A DNA stretch of 64,000 nt from Aphelocoma coerulescens (GCF_041296385.1 NW_027183521.1:1-64000); one strand, 5' to 3'. Numbered from the stretch's first letter, positions 22,833 through 36,590 are shown. Translations and numbers: made by a program. The notes: a model not told the origin generated them from the sequence alone.

Positions 22833-25100
22833 GGAGAAGGTGCAGCCCCAAACTGGCTTTCACTTCTAGAACCTTTTGCTATTGCGGGAGCAGCTGCTGG
22901 AGCTTTTCAACCGAGCTGCAAGAGTGAAAAGTGTGATGGCATGTCTATCTGAGAAGGAAGGTTCGGTGCCGCAGCCTGTTGTGCACAATTTATATGCTGA
23001 TAAGAGAAGGGGGTGCTTTTGGAACGTTTCCCTTCCTGACACTTCTGTCTCTGTGAGCTTTAGCTGCTTGGACTCAGGGATACCGAAGGTATGTGAAAGT
23101 GACTGGGATGCGAGAATCATGTTGCACAGGGAACAGGGAAGGTCAGCAAATGTTTCCTGTCCTGGCACATCTCTCAGTCTGAACTGCAGCTGCAGATGCT
23201 TCACTTCCGCCAAGGACTCTGCCACCTTGAGAGAAGGATGCGCTCTATGGAGTTGAGAAAGAAAGTGCGTCTCACTAGCTTCTTTCCTCGACTTCATAGA
23301 CAGCAAAGGGGCTATGAAAGGCAGCACTGGCTTTTTGTTCTAGGACTTCTTCTTTACAAGCAGCTGCTGGATGTTTGGAAGGGGGTTTGGGATATGCAAA
23401 AATGAGAGGCTAAGATGGTAAGAGGGTAAGATGGAAGTCATCTGGCAAAAGCAGAGCTCACAAAAGGGCCAGCTGAGAAAGCTCTTGCTGCCTACAACTT
23501 CAACTGCACCCCTCAAAGCAGCAGCACACACGCTGCTCTCGGCACTTTCCTTCTCAGCTCTACGCACCATCCTAAGCCTTGCCTCTCCCACACTCAGGAT
23601 CCAAAGACAACGGCACCAGGGACTGCTCACACACTAAAGGCACCAGGACAAAAGGCTCACCAGCTTGGCCTTTGCATTCCCGCTGACAGCTCCACAGCTT
23701 GAACCCAGAGAACTGCCTGCTGCCAACAGCCTTTCCAATCACTCTGAGCACCTCATGACAAGGAGTGTGGGGAATGAATCTCCAGCAGCCTCCTGCCCCA
23801 GGCTGTCCCCCGGGAGCAGCCCTGCTCCAGGCTGTGACTGCCACCTGCACAGCCAAAGGACCCAGAGCCGGTGTTACACACCACGGCTGTGCCTGGCACA
23901 GAGACACCAGTGGCCACACAAGTGGCCATGGCACTGTCCACACACAGTCCCTGCTGCTGCTCCCCCAGCCGCTGGCACCAACTCCCAGCCACCCACTCCT
24001 AAAGCCACGGGGCCCACTGGGACACTGCGGGGGCTCGTGGAAGCCAGCGGCCCATGTGACACAGCGGGGCTGCACAGAGCCCACGGTGCTTTGTGACCCG
24101 TGGCTCCCAGGAGAGCCTTTGTGATGCTGGGGAACTACAAGGAAGCCTGGCTCCTCTGTGACACCACCACAGAAGCTCAGGGGAGCCCTGGAGGCCGTGC
24201 TGATGCTATTGAACCTGATGCAACCCTGCCTCCTCTGTGACACCACAGAACCTCTGGGAGCTCTGGAGACCGTGCTGATGCTATGGAACCTGATGCAACC
24301 CTGCCTCCACTGTGACACCACAGAAGCTCAGGGAGCCCTGGAGACTGTGGTGATGCTATGGAACCTGATGCAACCCTGCCTCCACTGTGACACCACAGAA
24401 CCTCTGGGAGCCCTGGAGACTGTGGTGATGCTATGGAACCTGATGCAACCCTGCCTCCACTGTGACACCACAGAACCTCTGGGAGCCCTGGAGACCGTGC
24501 TGATGCTATGGAACCTGATGCAACCCTGCCTCCACTGTGACACCACAGAAGCTCGGGGAGCTCTGCAGACCGTGGGGATGCTGGCGAAGCTGACGGAACC
24601 CTGGGCACCACAGTGACGCTATGGAACCTGGTGGAACCGAGGGGCCACAGTGACACTGTGGGGCCTTTTGGAAGCAACAGGACCCTGGTGGGAAGCCACG
24701 GGATGATTAATCCTGCACGAACCTGCTCCAGGTGGGCTCCTCTCTCCCGGCTTCCACAGGTGCTGCTAGGATCCCACTCCGGCACTGGCTTGGCACGGGC
24801 TCACGGCTTCCTTTGGCAATGGCTCTGCTCCAGGATGGCATGCTGCAGAGAATGCAGGTAGATTTTGTGCTCACTCCTGGCATGCAGCTGGACAATAAAG
24901 CCTGATCCAGCCCCCCCTCAGCATATGTCCGGCTCTGGCATTGGGGCGGGGCAACTTTGGGAGCAGCCCCAGCCCTGCTCCTGCTCCCGGCTGGGCACCC
25001 AGCTGCTGGGACACAGGTGTGTCCTGATGCCACCGTCTACTCCTTTGAGAAGGGGAGGACAGAGTGCATCAGGGAGTTTGGTGTGGCTTACATGCGGCAA
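22833..25100 (+). repeat. Unit 11 (2,268 bp)
   Basis: Alleles: 198C, 458G, 1001T, CA at 1221-1222, 1362G, 1935T, 1970C. It is the last unit carrying the left-domain 1001T/1362G haplotype. Confidence 0.97.
24185..24559 (+). repeat. 75-bp minisatellite, 5 copies (unit 11)
   Basis: Order p-q-p-p-r. Confidence 0.97.
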
Positions 25101-27368
25101 GGAGAAGGTGCAGCCCCAAACTGGCTTTCACTTCTAGAACCTTTTGCTATTGCGGGAGCAGCTGCTGGAGCTTTTCAACCGAGCTGCAAGAGTGAAAAGT
25201 GTGATGGCATGTCTATCTGAGAAGGAAGGTTCGGTGCCGCAGCCTGTTGTGCACAATTTATATGCTGATAAGAGAAGGGGGTGCTTTTGGAACGTTTCCC
25301 TTCCTGACACTTCTGTCTCTGTGAGCTTTAGCTGCTTGGACTCAGGGATACCGAAGGTATGTGAAAGTGACTGGGATGCGAGAATCATGTTGCACAGGGA
25401 ACAGGGAAGGTCAGCAAATGTTTCCTGTCCTGGCACATCTCTCAGTCTGAACTGCAGCTGCAGATGCTTCACTTCCGCCAAGGACTCTGCCACCTTGAGA
25501 GAAGGATGCGCTCTATGGAGTTGAGAAAGAAAGTGCGTCTCACTAGCTTCTTTCCTCGACTTCATAGACAGCAAAGGGGCTATGAAAGGCAGCACTGGCT
25601 TTTTGTTCTAGGACTTCTTCTTTACAAGCAGCTGCTGGATGTTTGGAAGGGGGTTTGGGATATGCAAAAATGAGAGGCTAAGATGGTAAGAGGGTAAGAT
25701 GGAAGTCATCTGGCAAAAGCAGAGCTCACAAAAGGGCCAGCTGAGAAAGCTCTTGCTGCCTACAACTTCAACTGCACCCCTCAAAGCAGCAGCACACATG
25801 CTGCTCTCGGCACTTTCCTTCTCAGCTCTACGCACCATCCTAAGCCTTGCCTCTCCCACACTCAGGATCCAAAGACAATGGCACCAGGGACTGCTCACAC
25901 ACTAAAGGCACCAGGACAAAAGGCTCACCAGCTTGGCCTTTGCATTCCCGCTGACAGCTCCACAGCTTGAACCCAGAGAACTGCCTGCTGCCAACAGCCT
26001 TTCCAATCACTCTGAGCACCTCATGACAAGGAGTGTGGGGAATGAATCTCCAGCAGCCTCCTGCCCCAGGCTGTCCCCCGGGAGCAGCCCTGCTCCAGGC
26101 CGTGACTGCCACCTGCACAGCCAAAGGACCCAGAGCCGGTGTTACACACCACGGCTGTGCCTGGCACAGAGACACCAGTGGCCACACAAGTGGCCATGGC
26201 ACTGTCCACACACAGTCCCTGCTGCTGCTCCCCCAGCCGCTGGCACCAACTCCCAGCCACCCACTCCTAAAGCCACGGGGCCCACTGGGACACTGCGGGG
26301 GCTCGTGGAAGCCAGCGGCCATTGTGACACAGCGGGGCTGCACAGAGCCCACGGTGCTTTGTGACCCGTGGCTCCCAGGAGAGCCTTTGTGATGCTGGGG
26401 AACTACAAGGAAGCCTGGCTCCTCTGTGACACCACCACAGAAGCTCAGGGGAGCCCTGGAGACCGTGCTGATGCTATTGAACCTGATGCAACCCTGCCTC
26501 CTCTGTGACACCACAGAACCTCTGGGAGCCCTGGAGACCGTGCTGATGCTATGGAACCTGATGCAACCCTGCCTCCTCTGTGACACCACAGAACCTCTGG
26601 GAGCCCTGGAGACCGTGCTGATGCTATGGAACCTGATGCAACCCTGCCTCCACTGTGACACCACAGAAGCTCAGGGAGCCCTGGAGACTGTGGTGATGCT
26701 ATGGAACCTGATGCAACCCTGCCTCCACTGTGACACCACAGAACCTCTGGGAGCCCTGGAGACCGTGCTGATGCTATGGAACCTGATGCAACCCTGCCTC
26801 CACTGTGACACCACAGAAGCTCGGGGAGCTCTGCAGACCGTGGGGATGCTGGCGAAGCTGACGGAACCCTGGGCACCACAGTGACGCTATGGAACCTGGT
26901 GGAACCGAGGGGCCACAGTGACACTGTGGGGCCTTTTGGAAGCAACAGGACCCTGGTGGGAAGCCACGGGATGATTAATCCTGCACGAACCTGCTCCAGG
27001 TGGGCTCCTCTCTCCCGGCTTCCACAGGTGCTGCAAGGATCCCACTCCGGCACTGGCTTGGCACGGGCTGACGGCTTCCTTTGGCAATGGCTCTGCTCCA
27101 GGATGGCATGCTGCAGAGAATGCAGGTAGATTTTGTGCTCACTCCTGGCATGCAGCTGGACAATAAAGCCTGATCCAGCCCCCCCTCAGCATATGTCCGG
27201 CTCTGGCATTGGGGCGGGGCAACTTTGGGAGCAGCCCCAGCCCTGCTCCTGCTCCCGGCTGGGCACCCAGCTGCTGGGACACAGGTGTGTCCTGATGCCA
27301 CCGTCTACTCCTTTGAGAAGGGGAGGACAGAGTGCATCAGGGAGTTTGGTGTGGCTTACATGCGGCAA
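25101..27368 (+). repeat. Unit 12 (2,268 bp), copy of unit 1
   Basis: Alleles and minisatellite order match unit 1 (198C, 458G, 699T, 779T, 1935A, 1970G). It is the last unit with 699T/779T and marks the boundary between the left and right domains. Confidence 0.97.
26453..26827 (+). repeat. 75-bp minisatellite, 5 copies (unit 12)
   Basis: Order p-p-q-p-r, identical to unit 1. Confidence 0.97.
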
Positions 27369-29636
27369 GGAGAAGGTGCAGCCCCAAACTGGCTTTCACT
27401 TCTAGAACCTTTTGCTATTGCGGGAGCAGCTGCTGGAGCTTTTCAACCGAGCTGCAAGAGTGAAAAGTGTGATGGCATGTCTATCTGAGAAGGAAGGTTC
27501 GGTGCCGCAGCCTGTTGTGCACAATTTATATGCTGATAAGAGAAGGGGGTGCTTTTGGAACGTTTTCCTTCCTGACACTTCTGTCTCTGTGAGCTTTAGC
27601 TGCTTGGACTCAGGGATACCGAAGGTATGTGAAAGTGACTGGGATGCGAGAATCATGTTGCACAGGGAACAGGGAAGGTCAGCAAATGTTTCCTGTCCTG
27701 GCACATCTCTCAGTCTGAACTGCAGCTGCAGATGCTTCACTTCCGCCAAGGACTCTGCCACCTTGAGAGAAGGATGCGCTCTATGGAGTTGAGAAAGAAA
27801 GTGCGTCTCACTAGCTTCTTTCCTCTACTTCATAGACAGCAAAGGGGCTATGAAAGGCAGCACTGGCTTTTTGTTCTAGGACTTCTTCTTTACAAGCAGC
27901 TGCTGGATGTTTGGAAGGGGGTTTGGGATATGCAAAAATGAGAGGCTAAGATGGTAAGAAGGTAAGATGGAAGTCATCTGGCAAAAGCAGAGCTCACAAA
28001 AGGGCCAGCTGAGAAAGCTCTTGCTGCCTACAACTTCAACTGCACCCCTCAAAGCAGCAGCACACACGCTGCTCTCGGCACTTTCCTTCTCAGCTCTACG
28101 CACCATCCTAAGCCTTGCCTCTCCCACACTCAGGATCCAAAGACAACGGCACCAGGGACTGCTCACACACTAAAGGCACCAGGACAAAAGGCTCACCAGC
28201 TTGGCCTTTGCATTCCCGCTGACAGCTCCACAGCTTGAACCCAGAGAACTGCCTGCTGCCAACAGCCTTTCCAATCACTCTGAGCACCTCATGACAAGGA
28301 GTGTGGGGAATGAATCTCCAGCAGCCTCCTGCCCCAGGCTGTCCCCCAGGAGCAGCCCTGCTCCAGGCCGTGACTGCCACCTGCACAGCCAAAGGACCCA
28401 GAGCCGGTGTTACACACCACGGCTGTGCCTGGCACAGAGACACCAGTGGCCACACAAGTGGCCATGGCACTGTCCACACACAGTCCCTGCTGCTGCTCCC
28501 CCAGCCGCTGGCACCAACTCCCAGCCACCCACTCCTAAAGCCACGGGGCCCACTGGGACACTGCGGGGGCTCGTGGAAGCCAGCGGCCATTGTGACACAG
28601 CGGGGCTGCACAGAGCCCACGGTGCTTTGTGACCCGTGGCTCCCAGGAGAGCCTTTGTGATGCTGGGGAACTACAAGGAAGCCTGGCTCCTCTGTGACAC
28701 CACCACAGAAGCTCAGGGGAGCCCTGGAGACTGTGCTGATGCTATTGAACCTGATGCAACCCTGCCTCCTCTGTGACACCACAGAAGCTCTTGGAGCCCT
28801 GGAGACCGTGGTGATGCTATGGAACCTGATGCAACCCTGCCTCCTCTGTGACACCACAGAACCTCTGGGAGCTCTGGAGACCGTGCTGATGCTATGGAAC
28901 CTGATGCAACCCTGCCTCCACTGTGACACCACAGAAGCTCAGGGAGCCCTGGAGACTGTGGTGATGCTATGGAACCTGATGCAACCCTGCCTCCACTGTG
29001 ACACCACAGAACCTCTGGGAGCCCTGGAGACCGTGCTGATGCTATGGAACCTGATGCAACCCTGCCTCCACTGTGACACCACAGAAGCTCGGGGAGCTCT
29101 GCAGACCGTGGGGATGCTGGCGAAGCTGACGGAACCCTGGGCACCACAGTGACGCTATGGAACCTGGTGGAACCGAGGGGCCACAGTGACACTGTGGGGC
29201 CTTTTGGAAGCAACAGGACCCTGGTGGGAAGCCACGGGATGATTAATCCTGCACGAACCTGCTCCAGGTGGGCTCCTCTCTCCCGGCTTCCACAGGTGCT
29301 GCTAGGATCCCACTCCGGCACTGGCTTGGCACGGGCTCACGGCTTCCTTTGGCAATGGCTCTGCTCCAGGATGGCATGCTGCAGAGAATGCAGGTAGATT
29401 TTGTGCTCACTCCTGGCATGCAGCTGGACAATAAAGCCTGATCCAGCCCCCCCTCAGCATATGTCCGGCTCTGGCATTGGGGCGGGGCAACTTTGGGAGC
29501 AGCCCCAGCCCTGCTCCTGCTCCCGGCTGGGCACCCAGCTGCTGGGACACAGGTGTGTCCTGATGCCACCGTCTACTCCTTTGAGAAGGGGAGGACAGAG
29601 TGCATCAGGGAGTTTGGTGTGGCTTACATGCGGCAA
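27369..29636 (+). repeat. Unit 13 (2,268 bp), type A of the right domain
   Basis: The diagnostic combination is 592A (second GTAAGA donor preceded by AAG instead of AGG), 980A (loss of CCCGGG) and 1364T. Units 15, 19 and 21 share all three. It begins the first six-unit higher-order repeat. Confidence 0.97.
28721..29095 (+). repeat. 75-bp minisatellite, 5 copies (unit 13)
   Basis: Order t-p-q-p-r, the most frequent order in the window. The third copy begins gctctgg, as in the other type A units. Confidence 0.97.
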
Positions 29637-31904
29637 GGAGAAGGTGCAGCCCCAAACTGGCTTTCACTTCTAGAACCTTTTGCTATTGCGGGAGCAGCTG
29701 CTGGAGCTTTTCAACCGAGCTGCAAGAGTGAAAAGTGTGATGGCATGTCTATCTGAGAAGGAAGGTTCGGTGCCGCAGCCTGTTGTGCACAATTTATATG
29801 CTGATAAGAGAAGGGGGTGCTTTTGGAACGTTTTCCTTCCTGACACTTCTGTCTCTGTGAGCTTTAGCTGCTTGGACTCAGGGATACCGAAGGTATGTGA
29901 AAGTGACTGGGATGCGAGAATCATGTTGCACAGGGAACAGGGAAGGTCAGCAAATGTTTCCTGTCCTGGCACATCTCTCAGTCTGAACTGCAGCTGCAGA
30001 TGCTTCACTTCCGCCAAGGACTCTGCCACCTTGAGAGAAGGATGCGCTCTATGGAGTTGAGAAAGAAAGTGCGTCTCACTAGCTTCTTTCCTCGACTTCA
30101 TAGACAGCAAAGGGGCTATGAAAGGCAGCACTGGCTTTTTGTTCTAGGACTTCTTCTTTACAAGCAGCTGCTGGATGTTTGGAAGGGGGTTTGGGATATG
30201 CAAAAATGAGAGGCTAAGATGGTAAGAGGGTAAGATGGAAGTCATCTGGCAAAAGCAGAGCTCACAAAAGGGCCAGCTGAGAAAGCTCTTGCTGCCTACA
30301 ACTTCAACTGCACCCCTCAAAGCAGCAGCACACACGCTGCTCTCGGCACTTTCCTTCTCAGCTCTACGCACCATCCTAAGCCTTGCCTCTCCCACACTCA
30401 GGATCCAAAGACAACGGCACCAGGGACTGCTCACACACTAAAGGCACCAGGACAAAAGGCTCACCAGCTTGGCCTTTGCATTCCCGCTGACAGCTCCACA
30501 GCTTGAACCCAGAGAACTGCCTGCTGCCAACAGCCTTTCCAATCACTCTGAGCACCTCATGACAAGGAGTGTGGGGAATGAATCTCCAGCAGCCTCCTGC
30601 CCCAGGCTGTCCCCCGGGAGCAGCCCTGCTCCAGGCCGTGACTGCCACCTGCACAGCCAAAGGACCCAGAGCCGGTGTTACACACCACGGCTGTGCCTGG
30701 CACAGAGACACCAGTGGCCACACAAGTGGCCATGGCACTGTCCACACACAGTCCCTGCTGCTGCTCCCCCAGCCGCTGGCACCAACTCCCAGCCACCCAC
30801 TCCTAAAGCCACGGGGCCCACTGGGACACTGCGGGGGCTCGTGGAAGCCAGCGGCCATTGTGACACAGCGGGGCTGCACAGAGCCCACGGTGCTTTGTGA
30901 CCCGTGGCTCCCAGGAGAGCCTTTGTGATGCTGGGGAACTACAAGGAAGCCTGGCTCCTCTGTGACACCACCACAGAAGCTCAGGGGAGCCCTGGAGACC
31001 GTGCTGATGCTATTGAACCTGATGCAACCCTGCCTCCTCTGTGACACCACAGAAGCTCTTGGAGCCCTGGAGACCGTGCTGATGCTATGGAACCTGATGC
31101 AACCCTGCCTCCTCTGTGACACCACAGAACCTCTGGGAGCCCTGGAGACCGTGCTGATGCTATGGAACCTGATGCAACCCTGCCTCCACTGTGACACCAC
31201 AGAAGCTCAGGGAGCCCTGGAGACTGTGGTGATGCTATGGAACCTGATGCAACCCTGCCTCCACTGTGACACCACAGAACCTCTGGGAGCCCTGGAGACC
31301 GTGCTGATGCTATGGAACCTGATGCAACCCTGCCTCCACTGTGACACCACAGAAGCTCGGGGAGCTCTGCAGACCGTGGGGATGCTGGCGAAGCTGACGG
31401 AACCCTGGGCACCACAGTGACGCTATGGAACCTGGTGGAACCGAGGGGCCACAGTGACACTGTGGGGCCTTTTGGAAGCAACAGGACCCTGGTGGGAAGC
31501 CACGGGATGATTAATCCTGCACGAACCTGCTCCAGGTGGGCTCCTCTCTCCCGGCTTCCACAGGTGCTGCAAGGATCCCACTCCGGCACTGGCTTGGCAC
31601 GGGCTGACGGCTTCCTTTGGCAATGGCTCTGCTCCAGGATGGCATGCTGCAGAGAATGCAGGTAGATTTTGTGCTCACTCCTGGCATGCAGCTGGACAAT
31701 AAAGCCTGATCCAGCCCCCCCTCAGCATATGTCCGGCTCTGGCATTGGGGCGGGGCAACTTTGGGAGCAGCCCCAGCCCTGCTCCTGCTCCCGGCTGGGC
31801 ACCCAGCTGCTGGGACACAGGTGTGTCCTGATGCCACCGTCTACTCCTTTGAGAAGGGGAGGACAGAGTGCATCAGGGAGTTTGGTGTGGCTTACATGCG
31901 GCAA
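29637..31904 (+). repeat. Unit 14 (2,268 bp)
   Basis: Alleles: 198T, 458G, 699C, 779C, 1001C, 1362A, 1935A, 1970G. It is the only right-domain unit with 458G. With unit 20 it forms the second position of the six-unit repeat, sharing 1935A and 1970G. Confidence 0.97.
30989..31363 (+). repeat. 75-bp minisatellite, 5 copies (unit 14)
   Basis: Order t-p-q-p-r, but the second copy reads gtgctg where other t-p-q-p-r arrays read gtggtg. Confidence 0.97.
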
Positions 31905-34172
31905 GGAGAAGGTGCAGCCCCAAACTGGCTTTCACTTCTAGAACCTTTTGCTATTGCGGGAGCAGCTGCTGGAGCTTTTCAACCGAGCTGCAAGAGTGAA
32001 AAGTGTGATGGCATGTCTATCTGAGAAGGAAGGTTCGGTGCCGCAGCCTGTTGTGCACAATTTATATGCTGATAAGAGAAGGGGGTGCTTTTGGAACGTT
32101 TTCCTTCCTGACACTTCTGTCTCTGTGAGCTTTAGCTGCTTGGACTCAGGGATACCGAAGGTATGTGAAAGTGACTGGGATGCGAGAATCATGTTGCACA
32201 GGGAACAGGGAAGGTCAGCAAATGTTTCCTGTCCTGGCACATCTCTCAGTCTGAACTGCAGCTGCAGATGCTTCACTTCCGCCAAGGACTCTGCCACCTT
32301 GAGAGAAGGATGCGCTCTATGGAGTTGAGAAAGAAAGTGCGTCTCACTAGCTTCTTTCCTCTACTTCATAGACAGCAAAGGGGCTATGAAAGGCAGCACT
32401 GGCTTTTTGTTCTAGGACTTCTTCTTTACAAGCAGCTGCTGGATGTTTGGAAGGGGGTTTGGGATATGCAAAAATGAGAGGCTAAGATGGTAAGAAGGTA
32501 AGATGGAAGTCATCTGGCAAAAGCAGAGCTCACAAAAGGGCCAGCTGAGAAAGCTCTTGCTGCCTACAACTTCAACTGCACCCCTCAAAGCAGCAGCACA
32601 CACGCTGCTCTCGGCACTTTCCTTCTCAGCTCTACGCACCATCCTAAGCCTTGCCTCTCCCACACTCAGGATCCAAAGACAACGGCACCAGGGACTGCTC
32701 ACACACTAAAGGCACCAGGACAAAAGGCTCACCAGCTTGGCCTTTGCATTCCCGCTGACAGCTCCACAGCTTGAACCCAGAGAACTGCCTGCTGCCAACA
32801 GCCTTTCCAATCACTCTGAGCACCTCATGACAAGGAGTGTGGGGAATGAATCTCCAGCAGCCTCCTGCCCCAGGCTGTCCCCCAGGAGCAGCCCTGCTCC
32901 AGGCCGTGACTGCCACCTGCACAGCCAAAGGACCCAGAGCCGGTGTTACACACCACGGCTGTGCCTGGCACAGAGACACCAGTGGCCACACAAGTGGCCA
33001 TGGCACTGTCCACACACAGTCCCTGCTGCTGCTCCCCCAGCCGCTGGCACCAACTCCCAGCCACCCACTCCTAAAGCCACGGGGCCCACTGGGACACTGC
33101 GGGGGCTCGTGGAAGCCAGCGGCCATTGTGACACAGCGGGGCTGCACAGAGCCCACGGTGCTTTGTGACCCGTGGCTCCCAGGAGAGCCTTTGTGATGCT
33201 GGGGAACTACAAGGAAGCCTGGCTCCTCTGTGACACCACCACAGAAGCTCAGGGGAGCCCTGGAGACTGTGCTGATGCTATTGAACCTGATGCAACCCTG
33301 CCTCCTCTGTGACACCACAGAAGCTCTTGGAGCCCTGGAGACCGTGGTGATGCTATGGAACCTGATGCAACCCTGCCTCCTCTGTGACACCACAGAACCT
33401 CTGGGAGCTCTGGAGACCGTGCTGATGCTATGGAACCTGATGCAACCCTGCCTCCACTGTGACACCACAGAAGCTCAGGGAGCCCTGGAGACTGTGGTGA
33501 TGCTATGGAACCTGATGCAACCCTGCCTCCACTGTGACACCACAGAACCTCTGGGAGCCCTGGAGACCGTGCTGATGCTATGGAACCTGATGCAACCCTG
33601 CCTCCACTGTGACACCACAGAAGCTCGGGGAGCTCTGCAGACCGTGGGGATGCTGGCGAAGCTGACGGAACCCTGGGCACCACAGTGACGCTATGGAACC
33701 TGGTGGAACCGAGGGGCCACAGTGACACTGTGGGGCCTTTTGGAAGCAACAGGACCCTGGTGGGAAGCCACGGGATGATTAATCCTGCACGAACCTGCTC
33801 CAGGTGGGCTCCTCTCTCCCGGCTTCCACAGGTGCTGCTAGGATCCCACTCCGGCACTGGCTTGGCACGGGCTCACGGCTTCCTTTGGCAATGGCTCTGC
33901 TCCAGGATGGCATGCTGCAGAGAATGCAGGTAGATTTTGTGCTCACTCCTGGCATGCAGCTGGACAATAAAGCCTGATCCAGCCCCCCCTCAGCATATGT
34001 CCGGCTCTGGCATTGGGGCGGGGCAACTTTGGGAGCAGCCCCAGCCCTGCTCCTGCTCCCGGCTGGGCACCCAGCTGCTGGGACACAGGTGTGTCCTGAT
34101 GCCACCGTCTACTCCTTTGAGAAGGGGAGGACAGAGTGCATCAGGGAGTTTGGTGTGGCTTACATGCGGCAA
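31905..34172 (+). repeat. Unit 15 (2,268 bp), type A
   Basis: It carries 592A, 980A and 1364T and is marker-identical to unit 13, two units upstream. Confidence 0.97.
33257..33631 (+). repeat. 75-bp minisatellite, 5 copies (unit 15)
   Basis: Order t-p-q-p-r, identical to unit 13. Confidence 0.97.
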
Positions 34173-36590
34173 GGAGAAGGTGCAGCCCCAAACTGGCTTT
34201 CACTTCTAGAACCTTTTGCTATTGCGGGAGCAGCTGCTGGAGCTTTTCAACCGAGCTGCAAGAGTGAAAAGTGTGATGGCATGTCTATCTGAGAAGGAAG
34301 GTTCGGTGCCGCAGCCTGTTGTGCACAATTTATATGCTGATAAGAGAAGGGGGTGCTTTTGGAACGTTTTCCTTCCTGACACTTCTGTCTCTGTGAGCTT
34401 TAGCTGCTTGGACTCAGGGATACCGAAGGTATGTGAAAGTGACTGGGATGCGAGAATCATGTTGCACAGGGAACAGGGAAGGTCAGCAAATGTTTCCTGT
34501 CCTGGCACATCTCTCAGTCTGAACTGCAGCTGCAGATGCTTCACTTCCGCCAAGGACTCTGCCACCTTGAGAGAAGGATGCGCTCTATGGAGTTGAGAAA
34601 GAAAGTGCGTCTCACTAGCTTCTTTCCTCTACTTCATAGACAGCAAAGGGGCTATGAAAGGCAGCACTGGCTTTTTGTTCTAGGACTTCTTCTTTACAAG
34701 CAGCTGCTGGATGTTTGGAAGGGGGTTTGGGATATGCAAAAATGAGAGGCTAAGATGGTAAGAGGGTAAGATGGAAGTCATCTGGCAAAAGCAGAGCTCA
34801 CAAAAGGGCCAGCTGAGAAAGCTCTTGCTGCCTACAACTTCAACTGCACCCCTCAAAGCAGCAGCACACACGCTGCTCTCGGCACTTTCCTTCTCAGCTC
34901 TACGCACCATCCTAAGCCTTGCCTCTCCCACACTCAGGATCCAAAGACAACGGCACCAGGGACTGCTCACACACTAAAGGCACCAGGACAAAAGGCTCAC
35001 CAGCTTGGCCTTTGCATTCCCGCTGACAGCTCCACAGCTTGAACCCAGAGAACTGCCTGCTGCCAACAGCCTTTCCAATCACTCTGAGCACCTCATGACA
35101 AGGAGTGTGGGGAATGAATCTCCAGCAGCCTCCTGCCCCAGGCTGTCCCCCGGGAGCAGCCCTGCTCCAGGCCGTGACTGCCACCTGCACAGCCAAAGGA
35201 CCCAGAGCCGGTGTTACACACCACGGCTGTGCCTGGCACAGAGACACCAGTGGCCACACAAGTGGCCATGGCACTGTCCACACACAGTCCCTGCTGCTGC
35301 TCCCCCAGCCGCTGGCACCAACTCCCAGCCACCCACTCCTAAAGCCACGGGGCCCACTGGGACACTGCGGGGGCTCGTGGAAGCCAGCGGCCATTGTGAC
35401 ACAGCGGGGCTGCACAGAGCCCACGGTGCTTTGTGACCCGTGGCTCCCAGGAGAGCCTTTGTGATGCTGGGGAACTACAAGGAAGCCTGGCTCCTCTGTG
35501 ACACCACCACAGAAGCTCAGGGGAGCCCTGGAGACCGTGCTGATGCTATTGAACCTGATGCAACCCTGCCTCCTCTGTGACACCACAGAAGCTCTTGGAG
35601 CCCTGGAGACCGTGGTGATGCTATGGAACCTGATGCAACCCTGCCTCCTCTGTGACACCACAGAACCTCTGGGAGCCCTGGAGACCGTGCTGATGCTATG
35701 GAACCTGATGCAACCCTGCCTCCACTGTGACACCACAGAAGCTCAGGGAGCCCTGGAGACTGTGGTGATGCTATGGAACCTGATGCAACCCTGCCTCCAC
35801 TGTGACACCACAGAAGCTCAGGGAGCCCTGGAGACTGTGGTGATGCTATGGAACCTGATGCAACCCTGCCTCCACTGTGACACCACAGAACCTCTGGGAG
35901 CCCTGGAGACCGTGCTGATGCTATGGAACCTGATGCAACCCTGCCTCCACTGTGACACCACAGAACCTCTGGGAGCCCTGGAGACCGTGCTGATGCTATG
36001 GAACCTGATGCAACCCTGCCTCCACTGTGACACCACAGAAGCTCGGGGAGCTCTGCAGACCGTGGGGATGCTGGCGAAGCTGACGGAACCCTGGGCACCA
36101 CAGTGACGCTATGGAACCTGGTGGAACCGAGGGGCCACAGTGACACTGTGGGGCCTTTTGGAAGCAACAGGACCCTGGTGGGAAGCCACGGGATGATTAA
36201 TCCTGCACGAACCTGCTCCAGGTGGGCTCCTCTCTCCCGGCTTCCACAGGTGCTGCTAGGATCCCACTCCGGCACTGGCTTGGCACGGGCTCACGGCTTC
36301 CTTTGGCAATGGCTCTGCTCCAGGATGGCATGCTGCAGAGAATGCAGGTAGATTTTGTGCTCACTCCTGGCATGCAGCTGGACAATAAAGCCTGATCCAG
36401 CCCCCCCTCAGCATATGTCCGGCTCTGGCATTGGGGCGGGGCAACTTTGGGAGCAGCCCCAGCCCTGCTCCTGCTCCCGGCTGGGCACCCAGCTGCTGGG
36501 ACACAGGTGTGTCCTGATGCCACCGTCTACTCCTTTGAGAAGGGGAGGACAGAGTGCATCAGGGAGTTTGGTGTGGCTTACATGCGGCAA
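34173..36590 (+). repeat. Unit 16 (2,418 bp, seven minisatellite copies)
   Basis: This is the longest unit in the window. Alleles outside the minisatellite are the common right-domain ones (198T, 458T, 980G, 1364C, 1935T, 1970C). It occupies the fourth position of the six-unit repeat, corresponding to the six-copy unit 22. Confidence 0.97.
35525..36049 (+). repeat. 75-bp minisatellite, 7 copies (unit 16)
   Basis: Order t-p-q-q-p-p-r, the maximum seen. Both q and p are doubled relative to t-p-q-p-r. Confidence 0.97.
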
